Positions 16,206 through 22,403 of a stretch of DNA of 64,000 nt are shown one piece after another (position 1 is the stretch's first letter; every line of letters starts with the position of its first letter). The notes below the pieces were generated by a model. The model worked only from the letters and a program-made list of their open reading frames with translations. It was not told the DNA's origin and searched no databases. Position numbers and translations under genes: made by a program. The stretch comes from Amycolatopsis oliviviridis. Lineage in GTDB: Bacteria; Actinomycetota; Actinomycetes; Mycobacteriales; Pseudonocardiaceae. The DNA is taken from NCBI RefSeq assembly GCF_014654365.1, contig NZ_BNAY01000005.1:1-64000 (forward strand). The letters are read 5' to 3'.

Positions 16206-17423
16206 CTACGCCCCGATCACCGGTGGAACCGGCTTGTCACCGTCGTAGCCGCCGAACAGGGAGTCGCCGTCCTCTTCCTGCAGCGTGATCTTGCGCTGGT
16301 GCTCCTCGTCCTCGCCACCTTTGCCGCCCTTGCCGGCGCCCATGCCGCCGCCACCCATGCCCGGCGAGCCGGGACGGCCCGCCGCCGCACCGCCCGCCGG
16401 TGTCCCGCCCGGTCCGCGCATCGCGCCCTCGCCGGGCATACCGGTGCCGACGCCGCGACCGGGCCCCATGCTGCCCGGACCGCCCGTCGAGCCACCCGGC
16501 CCGAAGCCGCCTCCGGGCCCGAATCCGCCGCTGAACCCACCCGTGCCCGGGCCGAATCCACCGCCGCCGCCACCACCGGGACCACCGCCCGGTCCGCCGT
16601 TTCCGGGCCCGAAGGGTGGCCGGAACTCACCCGGCCGCATCCCGGGCGGGGTCTTCACCGAGGAGAGATCGGTCCCGTCGTTCGGCCGCCGGACCGGTTG
16701 CTGCGGGGGCTGCGGCATCCTCGGCGGCTGCGGGATCTGCGGCGGCCGCGGCGCCTGGTACCCCTCGGCTCCCGGTGGCGCGGAGTACGAACTCGGGCCG
16801 CCGGTGTACCCACCGGGAGGCCCACTGTGCCGCCCGCCGGAGTCGCCGTGCCCGCCGGTGAACCCGCTGACCTTCGTCCCGGGATCGATCGGATCCGCCG
16901 TGATCGGCCCCGCCGAGACGTTCGGATCGTGCGCGGCCGGGTAAACCGGCGCGAGCGACTGCTGCCGCGGCTGGGTGCTCTGGTAGTACGGCTCGTAGAT
17001 CTCGACGTTGTGCTTGGTGTCCGAGTCGAACTTCGCGGCGGCGATCTCGTCGTCACTCGCCCCGATGGACAGGATGTCCCCGGGCCCGTTGTCCCCGGCG
17101 CGCTCCTTCTCCACCGGGCGGACATTGCCGCGCGTGTAATGGAAAGAGGCGTTCTGGTCGTACATCGACTGGCGGGCGCGGTCCATGTTCTCGCCCGCGA
17201 CCTTGGAAGTCGCGATGAGCGGTGCGAGGCCCGCTGCTCCGCTGTCGGCCGCTTTGCCCTTCCAGAACGAACTCAACGCCGTCTGGCTGTTGGTCATCGC
17301 CTTGGTGATGTCCTCGTGGATCACGAGGAGCTTGTGAGACGAGACCTGTGCCCTGTCGAGGGTTTCCGTCGTCGCGGGGTTGGCGTTGAGCTTGGTGAAG
17401 ATCTCCCAACCGCTGTAGGTCAT
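16206..17423 (-). CDS. PPE-like / WXG-type protein with long Gly-Pro-rich tail
   Basis: This 405-residue protein has a helical N-terminal domain (about 1-140, with SGWEIFTKLNANP and a helix-turn around SFWKGKAADSG, like WXG100/PPE helical hairpins). A long glycine- and proline-rich, probably disordered region (about 160-375) and a short acidic end follow. It lies between a DUF3558 lipoprotein and an EspG-like gene, so it is the likely EspG partner and a candidate type VII substrate. It starts 3 bases after the DUF3558 stop. Decayed copies of its start and middle occur at 19549-19584 and 18735-18806. No clear C-terminal YxxxD/E signal was picked out. Confidence 0.68.
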   Translation of the reverse strand: MTYSGWEIFTKLNANPATTETLDRAQVSSHKLLVIHEDITKAMTNSQTALSSFWKGKAADSGAAGLAPLIATSKVAGENMDRARQSMYDQNASFHYTRGNVRPVEKERAGDNGPGDILSIGASDDEIAAAKFDSDTKHNVEIYEPYYQSTQPRQQSLAPVYPAAHDPNVSAGPITADPIDPGTKVSGFTGGHGDSGGRHSGPPGGYTGGPSSYSAPPGAEGYQAPRPPQIPQPPRMPQPPQQPVRRPNDGTDLSSVKTPPGMRPGEFRPPFGPGNGGPGGGPGGGGGGGFGPGTGGFSGGFGPGGGFGPGGSTGGPGSMGPGRGVGTGMPGEGAMRGPGGTPAGGAAAGRPGSPGMGGGGMGAGKGGKGGEDEEHQRKITLQEEDGDSLFGGYDGDKPVPPVIGA

Positions 17424-17426
17424 CGC

Positions 17427-18032
17427 CTATGCCCCCTTGAGGTTCTTGATAGCCGCGGCTGCGACCTTCGTCGCCATCCCACACGGATCGGAGAACGAAG
17501 GGTGGTCGCTGCCTAGTCGCGGAATGACCGTGTAGACGAGGTCGTTCCGAACGCCGACGGCGAGTGTGCAGGTCCCTGGTCCTTCTCCGCCGTTCGCATA
17601 GACAACGGCCGGGTAACCAGAAACTTGTTCGACTGGCTTGAAGGTGGTCAACCCGCCGGTCGCGTTTTGAGCGTAGAGAGAACTAAGGCCTTCTTTGTTG
17701 CCGGCAACAAGCCCTGCGCTGACAGTGTTCGCTCCTTTTGCGAAGATCCATGCGCAAGCTTTGCCGGCAGTCATCACTTCTTGTTCGGAGTGCTCGACCT
17801 TGCCTCCGACGGACTCGACCTCGGCAGTAGGGATGGCTGCGCACGGGTCGGACTCGAACTGTGCGGTGTTAGTGATCGGGCTCGCTACAGCGGGCGCTCC
17901 GTTCGTGGGAAGCCCCGATGAAGGGGGCACGCTCGTCGGAGTAGGAGTGACGGCCTTCTGGTCACTGCAGCCACCGAGAAGCGCCATCGAGCTCAGTGCC
18001 GCGATGGTAAGGAACGTGGCCTTGGATCGCAT
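17427..18032 (-). CDS. DUF3558 lipoprotein, copy A
   Basis: This 201-residue protein has a lipoprotein signal (ALLGGC, Cys near 22), a short Thr/Pro linker and the DUF3558 domain. Conserved positions are four cysteines (ESDPC, KACAWIF, GTCTLAVG, DPCG) and the phrase TTFKPVEQVSGYPAV. The family is found on the actinobacterial cell surface; its function is unknown. It starts by TGATG overlap with the WXG-like gene stop and precedes the PPE-like gene. It is closest to copy F at 21548, which shares the TGGLTTFKP and VPTAE-type wording. The coding sequence is less GC-rich than most of the window. Confidence 0.82.
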   Translation of the reverse strand: MRSKATFLTIAALSSMALLGGCSDQKAVTPTPTSVPPSSGLPTNGAPAVASPITNTAQFESDPCAAIPTAEVESVGGKVEHSEQEVMTAGKACAWIFAKGANTVSAGLVAGNKEGLSSLYAQNATGGLTTFKPVEQVSGYPAVVYANGGEGPGTCTLAVGVRNDLVYTVIPRLGSDHPSFSDPCGMATKVAAAAIKNLKGA

Positions 18033-18538
18033 CAGTCGATCTTTCCAATCTGACGTAGCGCGTCGATCGCAGCTTGGTCCTGCTCTTGGTAGGCAGTCCG
18101 GATTTGGATCAAAGTGTCGACATAGGAACGGGTGTACTGCTCGGAACCTTTGAGAAAGTTCTTGTATTCGGCGCCGGACTTGTTCGCTGCCGCTACGTAG
18201 CCCTGACTGCCGACCTCATCGCCTGGCGGTTTTATCTGATCCAGCCACACGGCTTCGTTCTGAGCACGTCGAAAGTCGTTCTTGATGCAGTCCTCGAGAG
18301 ACTTGATTACGGCGTCCATGGCGGCAGGATCGAACTCCCAGCCACCGTTCGCCGACGCGGCCGCGAAGTCGGCCTTTGCCTGGCCGCTGCCCAGCTCGCC
18401 GTAGTTCGGCGGCGGGCCCGGCGGTGGCGGCGCTGCGGCGGCGCCCGGAATCATCCCTGAGCCGGGCGGCGGTGCCTGCGGCCCCGGCCCGTTGATCTGG
18501 TCGTAGACCCCCTGGGGGCCGCTTCCCGGTCGTGTCAT
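18032..18538 (-). CDS. WXG100-like / ESX-associated small protein
   Basis: This 168-residue protein has a Gly/Pro-rich N-terminal 45 residues followed by a mostly helical domain (GGWEFDPAAMDAVIKSLEDC ... DTLIQIRTAYQEQDQAAIDALRQIGKID). Two long helices with an early Trp resemble WXG100-superfamily ESX proteins. It is first gene of the cassette WXG-like, DUF3558, PPE-like, EspG, and its TGA overlaps the DUF3558 ATG. Its C-terminal sequence is the one whose ghosts recur between the other DUF3558 copies. Its leader is duplicated upstream of copy F. The family assignment is tentative. Confidence 0.6.
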   Translation of the reverse strand: MTRPGSGPQGVYDQINGPGPQAPPPGSGMIPGAAAAPPPPGPPPNYGELGSGQAKADFAAASANGGWEFDPAAMDAVIKSLEDCIKNDFRRAQNEAVWLDQIKPPGDEVGSQGYVAAANKSGAEYKNFLKGSEQYTRSYVDTLIQIRTAYQEQDQAAIDALRQIGKID

Positions 18539-18554
18539 GTCGTGCCTCCCCGCA

Positions 18555-18582
18555 CGGGCCGCGATGGGGCGCGGCCTACCCG
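18555..18582 (-). promoter_or_regulatory. Leader hairpin of the WXG-like gene
   Basis: Upstream of the ATG at 18538 the leader contains the stem GCCGCG (18558-18563) with CGCGGC (18570-18575) plus an outer CGG/CCG pairing. The ribosome site GGAGG lies between the hairpin and the start. The same leader occurs at 22139-22210 with a compensatory base-pair change, suggesting that the structure is maintained. Confidence 0.5.
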
Positions 18583-18734
18583 TAGTTCACCACTGACTCC
18601 AACCGGTGACGATAGCAGCAGGTAGGTCGCTGATCAGCTTCTTCGTGAAAGATCACCATCGAAAGATGGGACGATCAACGTGTCTGGTCTGAAAGAGGGC
18701 ATTTGTCCGGTCAGGGCAGCTGCTCTCGGCCCTG

Positions 18735-18809
18735 CTACCAGCGGAAGAAGGCGCTCTGGTCGAACATGGATTGGCTGGCGCGGTCCGTGTTCTCGCCCGT
18801 GATGAGCGG
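18735..18809 (-). pseudogene. Remnant of a second PPE-like gene (internal segment)
   Basis: Reading minus from about 18809, one frame gives PLIT-GENTDRASQSMFDQSAFFRW then a TAG at 18737-18735. This aligns with PLIATSKVAGENMDRARQSMYDQNASFHY of the intact PPE-like protein. It directly follows the broken DUF3558 copy B, the position expected for its PPE partner. Everything before and after is missing. Confidence 0.6.
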
Positions 18810-19428
18810 TCATTGCGCCGCCTTGAGCTGCTGAATGGCGAGCATGCCGAGCTTGGTGGCCATTCCGCACGGGTCGGATCGGTTCGGGTCGCCGGTCCCA
18901 GGAGTCGCGACGATCATGTACATGAGGTCGTTGCGGACTCCGACAGCGAGGTTGCAGACGTAGCTGCGTTCGCCGCCGTTCGCGAAGACCACCGAGGGAT
19001 AGCCGTCGATCGCCTCCGACGGTTTGAACGTCGTGAGGCCGCTGCCCTGCGCGTTCAACGCGTACATGATGACTCAGACCATCACGCTCACCGGTGTTCA
19101 TTCCCGCGCTGATCGTGCCCAGCCCGTCGGCGAACACCCATGTGCAGGCCTTGCCGGAGGACAGGTCATCCACCCGGGATCGGTCCACCGTGCCGCCACC
19201 GAAGGATTGGACCTGATCGCTTTTCACAACACCGCAGGGATCTGTTTCGGCAGCAGCGGTGTCCAGGGGCTTGTCGATGTTCGGCGCACCGGCCCGCGGC
19301 AACGAAGTCGACTGCTCGACGGGTGACGAAGGGGCAGGTGTCGTCGGGTTGCCTTTGCCGGGGTCGCTGCACGCGCTGACAAGCAACGCTGCCGTCGCCA
19401 AAACGAAAAGAGCCGAACGTGATCCCAT
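18810..19428 (-). pseudogene. DUF3558 lipoprotein, copy B (frameshifted)
   Basis: The first part (from ATG 19428) reads a lipoprotein signal (LLVSAC, Cys near 20) and DUF3558 up to GERDGLSH. The frame then shifts near 19065-19070, and the rest continues in another frame as YALNAQGSGLTTFKPSEAIDGYPS ... DPCGMATK to a stop at 18810. Removing one base there (CATCATGTAC to CATCTGTAC) restores the family sequence DGLSHLYAL. It is a recent single-base insertion or a sequencing error. The wording groups it with copies D and E. Confidence 0.75.
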
Positions 19429-19587
19429 TCAAACTGCCCTTCCAACGTTGTGAATGGCGTCCAGGACGGCATGGCCCTGTCACTGGTACGCGAGGTGAGC
19501 GGGGCGCGGCCTTCTGCTCCGGCGTCGGCGGCCCTGGTTTCCGCCGGTCAGCTTGGCGAGGATCTACCAACCACTGCCGGTCCTCGC
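19429..19587 (-). pseudogene. Fused ghosts of PPE-like start and WXG-like end
   Basis: Minus strand 19584-19549 aligns without gaps to the start of the PPE-like gene (SGWEILAKL), but the ATG has become AGG and the Glu codon TAG. Minus strand 19491-19429 reads AYQ-stop-QGHAVLDAIHNVGRAV-stop, matching AYQEQDQAAIDALRQIGKID of the WXG-like protein. The gap between them is too short to hold the two missing gene bodies. This is the trace of a collapsed PPE/WXG pair between DUF3558 copies C and B. Confidence 0.65.
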
Positions 19588-20199
19588 CTAAGCGTCTTTG
19601 AGCTTCTTGATCGCCGCGGAAGCGACCTTGGTGGCCAAGCCGCAGGGATCCGACAACATGGGATTGCCAGTGGTCAGGAGTGGCGTGACCGTGTAGGTGA
19701 GATCGTCGCGAACGCCCACGGCGAGCACGCATCGTCCCTTTCCTTCTCCGCCGTTGTCATAGACGACGCCCGGGTATCCTTCGATCGAGTCGATCGGCTT
19801 GAAAGTGGACAGCCCACCCTGCGCGTGTTTTGCGTAGAGGCTGCTCAGCCCGTCCTTGTTGCCAGGTAGAAGGCCCGCGGTCACGCTGCTCGGGCCCGCT
19901 TCGAAGATCCAACCGCAGCTTTTACCAAAGGTCCCGTCGTCGACCTCCGTTTTTTCGACCTTTCCACCGATTTCCTCGATCTGCGTGGTGGCCACCGTGC
20001 TACAGGGATCTGATTCGGCCTGGGCGGTATTCAGAATCGGGTTCGTCACGGCAGGGGCGCCGTTGGCCGGGAGCCGGACAGAGGTAGGTGCTGTCGGAGC
20101 GGCTGAGGTCGCATTGCCCGTCTTCGGATCGCTGCATGCGCTGAGAAGCAGCAGGGTTCCCACCGCGGTCACGGACACGAGCTTCCTAGCGTGGTGCAT
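19588..20199 (-). CDS. DUF3558 lipoprotein, copy C
   Basis: This intact 203-residue copy has a lipoprotein signal (LLLLSAC, Cys near 22) and the four DUF3558 cysteines (ESDPC, KSCGWIF, GRCVLAVG, SDPCG). The wording GGLSTFKPIDSIEGYPGVVYDNGGEG groups it with copies A and F. Its ATG overlaps the stop of a 17-residue mini-ORF (TGATG), the same coupling that copy A has with the WXG-like gene. Its function is unknown; it is presumably membrane-anchored on the outer face. Confidence 0.8.
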   Translation of the reverse strand: MHHARKLVSVTAVGTLLLLSACSDPKTGNATSAAPTAPTSVRLPANGAPAVTNPILNTAQAESDPCSTVATTQIEEIGGKVEKTEVDDGTFGKSCGWIFEAGPSSVTAGLLPGNKDGLSSLYAKHAQGGLSTFKPIDSIEGYPGVVYDNGGEGKGRCVLAVGVRDDLTYTVTPLLTTGNPMLSDPCGLATKVASAAIKKLKDA

Positions 20200-20252
20200 C
20201 AGTCGGCCTTCCCGATCCGGCGGAGCGCCGATGGAGTTTCTGCTTGGGTCAT
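20199..20252 (-). CDS. 17-residue mini-ORF: PPE start fused to WXG-like end
   Basis: The frame MTQAETPSALRRIGKAD begins in the stop codon of copy D (ATGA) and ends overlapping the start of copy C (TGATG). The first residues stand where the PPE-like gene starts (ATGACC), and ALRRIGKAD matches the C-terminus DALRQIGKID of the WXG-like protein. It looks like a deletion scar that kept both coupling junctions, so ribosomes could pass from D to C. Whether the peptide matters is unknown. Confidence 0.55.
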   Translation of the reverse strand: MTQAETPSALRRIGKAD

Positions 20253-20851
20253 GGGACCGCCTTCAAGCGTTGGATCGCCAACTCGGCGAGTTTCACGCTG
20301 GTACCGCAGGGGTCGTTGTAGGCAGGGCTGTCGTCGAACAAGGCGGTGACCACCGTGTACATCATGTCGTCACGAATTCCGACAGCCAGGTTGCAATTGC
20401 CCGCGCCTTCACCGCCGTTCGCGAAGACGACGGCCGGATAACCGGCGATGTCGGGCAAGGGCTTGAACGTCGTGACACCGCTGCCCTGTTGCTTGAGAGA
20501 GTAGAGATGGCTCAAGCCTTCAGGCTGACTGACGTTCAGGCCGCCGTTGATCGAGCCCGCGAGATCGGCGAGGATCCACGAGCAGGTCGGGCCGCCCGCG
20601 ATCTGTTCCACTTTGGAGCTTTTCACCTTCCCCGCGAGGCCTTCGATCTCCGTGTCGGTCGCGGCGCTACAGGGTTCGTTTGCGAGCATTTCCGACTTCA
20701 AAGGGGATTTCACTTTGGGTGCTCCCGAGCGGGGGAGGGCAGTGGTGTCGGAATTGGGTATCGAAGGCTCGGTCTTACCGCCGGTTTCCCCGGTGCAGCC
20801 GGCAGTGAGCACACAGGCCGCAGCCAGAATGGAGACGAGTCGAAAGCGCAT
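20249..20851 (-). CDS. DUF3558 lipoprotein, copy D
   Basis: This 200-residue protein has a lipoprotein signal (CVLTAGC, Cys near 19) and a DUF3558 domain with ANEPC, PTCSWIL, GNCNLAVG and NDPCG. ATG 20851 is chosen because it gives a normal lipoprotein signal and has a GGAAGG site. An upstream in-frame ATG at 20893 would add MTYDALSFLGKAIR, which is itself a fusion of PPE start (MTY) and WXG-like end (DAL..GKA). Copies D and E are sister-like (GSGVTTFKPL, SVKLAELAIQ). The function is unknown. Confidence 0.8.
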   Translation of the reverse strand: MRFRLVSILAAACVLTAGCTGETGGKTEPSIPNSDTTALPRSGAPKVKSPLKSEMLANEPCSAATDTEIEGLAGKVKSSKVEQIAGGPTCSWILADLAGSINGGLNVSQPEGLSHLYSLKQQGSGVTTFKPLPDIAGYPAVVFANGGEGAGNCNLAVGIRDDMMYTVVTALFDDSPAYNDPCGTSVKLAELAIQRLKAVP

Positions 20852-20889
20852 TCGGATAGCCTTCCCAAGAAAACTGAGAGCGTCGTAGG

Positions 20890-21495
20890 TCATTGGACCG
20901 CCTTCAAATGCTGGATTGCGAACTCGGCGATCTTCACGCTCAAGCCGCACGGGTCGTCCAGGTAGGGGTTGCCGCCCCGCAGTTGTGTGACCAGGACGTA
21001 TGTCATGTCGTCACGGAGGCCCACCGCGAGCTGGCAAGCGCCTTGGCCTTCGCCGCCGTTCGCGTACTCGACTGCCGAGTGTCCGGCGATATCCTGCAGG
21101 GGTTTGAACGTCGTGACGCCGCTACCTTGCGCTTTGAGGGCATACAGGTGACTTAGGCCGTCGGGCTGACTGACGTTCAGCGCACCACTCACGTCGCCGG
21201 CGAACCCCGCGAAGATCCAGGCGCAACCGCGTCCTCCTGCGATGTCCTCGGCCTCGGCACTTTGGAGCGCACCCCCGACGCTTTCGACCTCGGTCTTGGA
21301 GGCGGCACCGCAAGGATCCGTGGCCAGCAAGTCGGTCTTCAGCGGGCTTTGCACCGCCGGGGCACCTGCTCGCGGTAGGCCCGCGGACGAGGTCGGTGCA
21401 GGAGCGGGATTCCCCGAGGTCTTGTCACCGTTGCAAGCCGTCGCGAACAGTAAAGTCGTGCAGGTGATCGTCGCGGCGATGATGAGCCGTCGCAT
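20890..21495 (-). CDS. DUF3558 lipoprotein, copy E
   Basis: This 201-residue copy has a lipoprotein signal (LLFATAC, Cys near 21) and the conserved DUF3558 positions ATDPC, RGCAWIF, GACQLAVG and DDPCG. ATG 21495 fits the signal peptide; a GTG at 21519 would prepend KTGKALR, again resembling the WXG-like C-terminal GKA motif. Its TGA overlaps an ATG (20893) that continues in frame into copy D. It groups with D and B. It is likely co-transcribed with all the other copies. Confidence 0.8.
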   Translation of the reverse strand: MRRLIIAATITCTTLLFATACNGDKTSGNPAPAPTSSAGLPRAGAPAVQSPLKTDLLATDPCGAASKTEVESVGGALQSAEAEDIAGGRGCAWIFAGFAGDVSGALNVSQPDGLSHLYALKAQGSGVTTFKPLQDIAGHSAVEYANGGEGQGACQLAVGLRDDMTYVLVTQLRGGNPYLDDPCGLSVKIAEFAIQHLKAVQ

Positions 21496-21547
21496 TCTGA
21501 GGGCCTTTCCTGTTTTCACTTGTCGGGTATCGACCCGTTTCGCCTGA

Positions 21548-22138
21548 TCAGGACTTCTTGAGGTGCTTGATCGCCGCTGCCGCGACCTTTGTCGCCATCC
21601 CGCAAGGGTCTGCGAAGGAAGGGTGGTAATCGCTCAGGCGCGGGATAACGGTGTAGACGAGGTCGTCTCGAACACCGACGGCGAGAGTGCAGGTTCCTCT
21701 GCCTTCGCCGCCGTTGGCGAAGATGACCGCTGGGTATCCGGCGACCGGATCGACCGGTTTGAAGGTGGTGAGGCCACCAGTCGCACTCTGCGCGTACAGG
21801 GCGCTTAGGCCGTCCTTGTTTCCGGTGACGAGTCCAGCACTGACGGTGTTCGGCGAATTTTGAAAGACCCAGGAGCAGGCGTTCCCCATGGTCAAGTCCT
21901 CGAGACGGGAATTCTTGATCTTGCCGCCGATCGCCTCGATCTCGGCCGTGGGGACAGCGCTGCACGGGTCCGCCTCGAACGCCGCGGTGGCGGTGATCGG
22001 CTCAGTCACCGCAGGCGCCCCATCGGACGGAAGCCGCGCCGAGGGCGGTGCGCTCGTCGTCGCGGTGCCGGCCACCTGCGTGGCGCAACCACCGGCCAAG
22101 AGCGATACCGCAGCCGCCAAGAGCATGAAACGCTTCAT
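21548..22138 (-). CDS. DUF3558 lipoprotein, copy F (first of the array)
   Basis: This 196-residue protein has a lipoprotein signal (SLLAGGC, Cys near 18) and DUF3558 with EADPC, NACSWVF, GTCTLAVG and ADPCG. It is closest to copy A in wording and length. It is the promoter-proximal copy: its leader (22139-22210), with GGAGGC before the ATG, is a duplicate of the leader before the WXG-like gene at 18.5 kb. Here that leader drives the lipoprotein directly, so the WXG-like gene was lost from this unit. Confidence 0.82.
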   Translation of the reverse strand: MKRFMLLAAAVSLLAGGCATQVAGTATTSAPPSARLPSDGAPAVTEPITATAAFEADPCSAVPTAEIEAIGGKIKNSRLEDLTMGNACSWVFQNSPNTVSAGLVTGNKDGLSALYAQSATGGLTTFKPVDPVAGYPAVIFANGGEGRGTCTLAVGVRDDLVYTVIPRLSDYHPSFADPCGMATKVAAAAIKHLKKS

Positions 22139-22154
22139 GTCGTGCCTCCCCGCA

Positions 22155-22181
22155 CGGGTCGCGAAGGGCGCGACCTACCCG
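22155..22181 (-). promoter_or_regulatory. Leader hairpin of DUF3558 copy F
   Basis: Stem GTCGCG (22158-22163) pairs with CGCGAC (22169-22174), with an outer CGG/CCG closure. It is the paralogue of the hairpin at 18555-18582; one pair differs in both strands (T22159-A22173 here, C18559-G18574 there). The wider leader (about 70 bases) is clearly homologous between the two sites. Confidence 0.5.
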
Positions 22182-22403
22182 TAGTTCCCCTATGACTCCG
22201 GTAAGTGACCGTAGCAGCGGACGGTCGCGCGGGCGGCAAGTCGGGTCAAGATCACCGATACGGCCTGGTACGGAACCCGCGGTGGCCGTTCTGCCGTCGC
22301 GGTGTGGTGGCAGGTTCAGGTCTGATGCCCTGGCCCACTTGCGAATCCCCGGTGTGATCGGCTTCGCTGGTGACCGGGGAACGACGGGGAGGGAAGCGAG
22401 ACG

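Noticed and set aside
19166..19732. 188-codon minus-strand frame across the fossil region
   Set aside because: It reads through the shifted frame of DUF3558 copies B and C and matches neither; the segment is explained by pseudogenes.
15461..22138. Complete ESX type VII secretion locus
   Set aside because: No EccB, EccC, EccD, EccE or MycP-like genes are present; only chaperone-, substrate- and lipoprotein-like genes are seen.
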